From Hyaloscypha bicolor E (lineage: Eukaryota; Ascomycota; Leotiomycetes; Helotiales; Hyaloscyphaceae): a DNA stretch of 64,000 nucleotides. Below the pieces are notes generated by a model. The model was not told where the DNA came from, did no database searches, and saw only the letters and a program-made list of their open reading frames with translations. The translations under genes and the position numbers were made by a program. Every line of letters begins with the position of its first letter. The first letter of the stretch is position 1. The DNA is taken from contig NW_020194619.1 of the NCBI RefSeq assembly GCF_002865645.1, positions 1,152,442 to 1,216,441 on the forward strand, read 5' to 3'. Of this stretch, positions 60,870 to 64,000 are shown piece after piece.

Positions 60870-62109
60870 TTAAAAGATAGCTAACGCATTTCCATGGGAA
60901 GAAACCCCTCCTTCACAATGGTCCGGTGCACTTGTCACAAAAAACGTCCATCTCCCTTTCTCCTTACACGTCTTAGACAACTTCTCAAGATCAAACAGCT
61001 CGCCCAGAGGCATTCCCCAGAGAGCCAGGATATACTCGTGCAGCATGTACTCTTCCTGACTTGGCCACGCTTCGAACGCGGGCGCATCTCCGGCGACTGC
61101 TGCAAAGTAGCAGTCATGAAGCCAGTCAATCATTGCCTCTTCTTGTTTAATTCCAGCCCATCGTTGACCGTCATCCTTTCCGCTACTGTGCGGTCTCGAG
61201 GCCGCTGCAGCCCGGACATCAGGCGATGAGGAGTGATATGTTGAGACGAATCCAGAGCGAATAAAGAGAATGTCTCCGATTTGGATGTCCCCGCCTTGGG
61301 ATGCTGGCCTAACATCAATTCCTTGAGCCTTCCCGCAAGCTTGAAGCTCCGCGAAGGAGATTGTATAGTAATCGTAGGGATCTGACATTCATTAGGATGT
61401 ACCACATGCTAAAGAATAATTCATACCATAAACAATCCCCTTATCCTTGGCATAACTCAAATAGTCAATCAAAACACCCCTTCCTGCAATTCCATGCTGA
61501 GCCCAGTGATGAATGCCGCATTTATTCTTGTCCTCTTTTGTGTTTCCCTCAATATCTTTAGCTTTGGTCCCGTTGTAAAAGGTCTCGCTTGGGATATGAG
61601 CAACGTGTCTGAACCCATCCCATTGTGTTCCAGACTGTGTATTGAGTTGATACTTATCATCGTATGCAACATTCTTTGCCAATATCTTGATCTCATGCTT
61701 GAAGGGCTCACGTTCAAATGCTGGGACATTCGGGACATCCAAAGGCAAATTCAGGGGGACAATGTCTCCGGACCTAATTTCTCTCGAGGCAGCAGAAACT
61801 CGAGCGGGAGTGAGGAGGTTGATTCGTCCAAGCTGTGGTATGTTAGCAGCTGGATATAATTCGCACAGGGGTCGTACGTAGTCCTCCGTTCCCCATACCC
61901 AGGCACTTCAACAAGTTAGCGTTTTCTTCCTGGTAGTTCTCCAATACCTACGCTCCCTCTGGTGCATCTTCTCTCCTCGGGACATCTTTCCGGTTGGGAA
62001 ACTTGGTACAATCTGGGTCCCAAGGGATCGTGGTTGCGGTTTTATTACCAGTGAGAAAATCACTGATCTTGATGAGGCGGTTGTGTGCCTTGGCGTTTGG
62101 ATTTGTCAT
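60870..62109 (-). CDS. Cyclase-family (kynurenine formamidase-like) metal hydrolase
   Basis: Exons 62109-61952, 61905-61878 (28 nt), 61832-61427 and 61381-60870 give 367 aa. The signature SGTQWDGFRHVAH is the fungal form of the HxGTHxD metal site; ISFAELQACGKAQGI, GDILFIRSGF and a C-terminal HCEGGVSSHG are typical. Members hydrolyse cyclic amides or esters. A role in polyketide release or ring opening is conceivable given the PKS 3.3 kb away, but members also occur in ordinary metabolism. The last codons overlap the 65-bp repeat. Confidence 0.85.
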
Positions 62110-62489
62110 ATTGAAGTGAATATTGTGTACAAGAGGTATTAATTGATATCATCAAGGACGAAGTTAGTGAGAATATAGCAAAGAATGAGGGATTTCCCCG
62201 CAGTAAAAAAATGAGGGGAAAGGTATGCCCGAGGCATATGTTCAACAGGGATAGCTTTATCCGCAACATCCATACTTTTGGCCCATACTTGAATTCTACG
62301 AGTACTGGATCTTCCATAAGGTCTGATGTACCAAGTCCAAATGGTGTGGTAAAGGGAGAGAGGAGTGAAGGAACGAAGTCAAGCTGAGGCTGACGCTACG
62401 GCGGACCGCAGAGACAATCAGCTTCCCCCCCACAATGTTCCCACCGTCTCTCCTGAACCATAAGGTTATTTAGGACAATATCCTCCACC
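62110..62489. promoter_or_regulatory. Intergenic region between divergent cyclase and HTH-HD genes
   Basis: 380 bp between divergent ATGs must contain both promoters. No defined factor site recognised. Confidence 0.4.
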
Positions 62490-63713
62490 ATGTCCGCCAC
62501 TTCGAGTGATAGCGAAGGGAGCGACGTAGACATTCCGAGTTCAGCAGCAACACTAACACTTCCAAAAAAACGGGGACGACCAGAAGTCACCTCTCTCGAA
62601 CCCTTCAGAGAGCAGATCATCAAGCTCTTCTCCGAAGAAAACATCCCCATCATTGACATCGCTAGGCGTCTGAATCTCGACCACGGTCTCGATGTCAGTG
62701 AACGTACAATATCGCGTCGACTGACGGCTTGGAATGTCCCACGAAAGAAGACGCGTATCACAGCTACCCAAGACCTCCGCGACCGAATTGTCTATCATTA
62801 CAATAAAAATCTCAATGATGAGCAAATCGCCGCTGCCCTCGTCTCGGAGGGGTTCGAAGTCAAGACCCGGAATCTTGCTCGTCTGCGGCAGAAGCTGGGA
62901 ATGAGAAGGCGATCCAAATATCCCGAGTTCAGAGAGTATTCCGAGGAAGGGGACGAAGCACCATCAGCTCAGTTGGCCGCAGAAGCAGGACTCACACTTC
63001 CGAAACCCACACCGAAGAAGCGGAAGAAGGCAAAGACCAAGCACAATGCGGCGTTGATTCCCAAGGTCTCGGCTTTCGTGGAGAAGTACATGAGCAAGTA
63101 TGATGGCTCTCACGACTTCAATCATATAAGACGCGTTGTTGGATTGGCACATTTGATTTATACAGAAATCAACAGGGCGAGGGAATCCTCGCCGCTCTTT
63201 GATGAGGACGAGTCGGATCTGGATCTACACGTTATCACACTCGGTGCTCTGCTACATGATGTCGGAGACAAGAAGTACCTGCAGCCAGGACAAGATGCAA
63301 ACACACTCGTCCTCGCAACGCTTCTGAGTTTCGGTGCTCCTGAGGACCTGGCCATCAAGGTGCAGAGGATCGTCTTGGGCGTATCATACTCCACTGAATG
63401 CAAAGACCCCGCACAAACCAGGGCTATGATCGAAAAGTACCCTGAATTAGCCGTGGTTCAGGATGCAGATCGATTGGATGCCATTGGTGCGATTGGCATC
63501 GGAAGGACGTTTACCTTCGGTGGGGCAAAAGGAGCGAAAGAAATGGGAGAGACGATTCAGCATTTTGAAGACAAATTGGAGAAGCTCGAAAGCATGATGA
63601 AGACGACGCCCGGGATGAGAATGGCTCGAGAGAGGACGGAAAGGCTCAAAACTTTCAAGAGTTGGTGGGAGGAGGAGCAGAAAGAGGCTGAGGGGCTGTT
63701 GCGTCGGAAGTGA
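62490..63713 (+). CDS. HTH DNA-binding domain fused to an HD-domain phosphohydrolase
   Basis: A single exon of 407 aa. Residues 26-85 (KKRGRPEVTSLEPFREQI, then ISRRLTAWNVPRKKTRI) and 95-140 form two homeodomain-like HTH modules resembling those in transposases and fungal Clr5-type factors. A Lys-rich linker (174-186) leads to an HD domain: DFNHIRRVVGLA (His212), ALLHDVGDKKY (His256-Asp257) and QDADRLDAIG (Asp327), the set H...HD...D that binds divalent metal and hydrolyses phosphate bonds. The C-terminus is a long Glu/Lys-rich helix. A nuclear nucleotide or DNA-end phosphohydrolase is inferred. The substrate is unknown. Confidence 0.85.
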   Translation: MSATSSDSEGSDVDIPSSAATLTLPKKRGRPEVTSLEPFREQIIKLFSEENIPIIDIARRLNLDHGLDVSERTISRRLTAWNVPRKKTRITATQDLRDRIVYHYNKNLNDEQIAAALVSEGFEVKTRNLARLRQKLGMRRRSKYPEFREYSEEGDEAPSAQLAAEAGLTLPKPTPKKRKKAKTKHNAALIPKVSAFVEKYMSKYDGSHDFNHIRRVVGLAHLIYTEINRARESSPLFDEDESDLDLHVITLGALLHDVGDKKYLQPGQDANTLVLATLLSFGAPEDLAIKVQRIVLGVSYSTECKDPAQTRAMIEKYPELAVVQDADRLDAIGAIGIGRTFTFGGAKGAKEMGETIQHFEDKLEKLESMMKTTPGMRMARERTERLKTFKSWWEEEQKEAEGLLRRK

Positions 63714-64000
63714 TGAGACTTTGATACCCACACATTAGTGATCTGATTTGCGCCGCGTTTCGCACGTTTGCCATCAAGGTGTTACGAGTTGCGGCCGCTG
63801 ATGATTTATTTATTGCCTTTCTCGTGCAGTGTTCGGGCACCGCAAAGTAGAGTAATCCCTAAGAGACTCCGCATCATGTCAGCACTGACTGAGTGCCACC
63901 ATTGACATAATAAAATACGAGAAAAGGAGAGAATTGCCCTAGCTTCAAGTTTCAACTGTCTTTCTCTTTTACTGTTCTAAGATGAATGCTCTTCCCCCAG
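63714..64000. other. Right-edge non-coding sequence
   Basis: 287 bases after the HTH-HD gene; no gene recognised. Confidence 0.5.

Overview
The window looks like nuclear DNA of a filamentous ascomycete (Pezizomycotina; a leotiomycete would fit, but that is inference). Genes are dense and lie on both strands. Most introns are about 45-60 nt with GTNNGT donors and CTNAC/CTGAC-like branch sites. The families are typical of these fungi: UstYa, MFS, DOMON-cytochrome b561, a fungal O-methyltransferase, an iterative type I PKS, and caspase-like/C2H2 proteins. Several gene-poor blocks are very AT-rich, as expected of repeats mutated by RIP. No bacterial-type operons, tRNA, rRNA or CRISPR were seen. 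Coordinates of spliced genes come from joining frames by eye at GT(GC)-AG sites.

0-31.3 kb is mostly housekeeping with some accessory genes: a PNUTS/Ppn1-like phosphatase-1 regulator (5' end cut by the window), a gamma-glutamyltransferase divergent from the mitochondrial release factor 1 gene, a solo UstYa-like oxidase, a broken NRAMP metal transporter, a Na+/Ca2+-exchanger-like protein, a pepsin-type protease, an Abz2-like aminodeoxychorismate lyase, a caspase-like/zinc-finger fusion, an ERCC6L2/Rad26-like SNF2 ATPase, a Tpt1-like protein that lacks the catalytic signature, and a multi-exon MFS transporter.

31.3-51 kb is more accessory. It holds a DOMON-cytochrome b561 gene with an in-frame stop, a small tandem family of unknown proteins (35.9-40.4 kb) with one member cut off beside a decayed Ty3/gypsy pol fragment, a Gfo/Idh-type oxidoreductase next to an O-methyltransferase, a DUF7896-like zinc protein, a secreted PLC-like phosphodiesterase, and an unknown protein with a Cys/His-rich tail.

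51-64 kb centres on a 1,894-aa PKS (KS-AT-DH-KR-ACP, no methyltransferase or enoylreductase). It lies between two AT-rich relics with terminal inverted repeats, and the wider interval is bracketed by a 65-bp repeat pair (49.7 and 60.8 kb). A DUF7330-like gene, a cyclase-family hydrolase and an HTH-HD-domain protein follow. The PKS, O-methyltransferase, oxidoreductase and cyclase could form a loose biosynthetic region, but no cluster-specific regulator or transporter was found.

The most notable observations are: two genes each broken by a TAA where a CAA is expected, the caspase-C2H2 fusion, the HTH-HD fusion, the Tpt1-like protein without its signature, and the tandem family with a conserved intron position and a retroelement beside its truncated copy.
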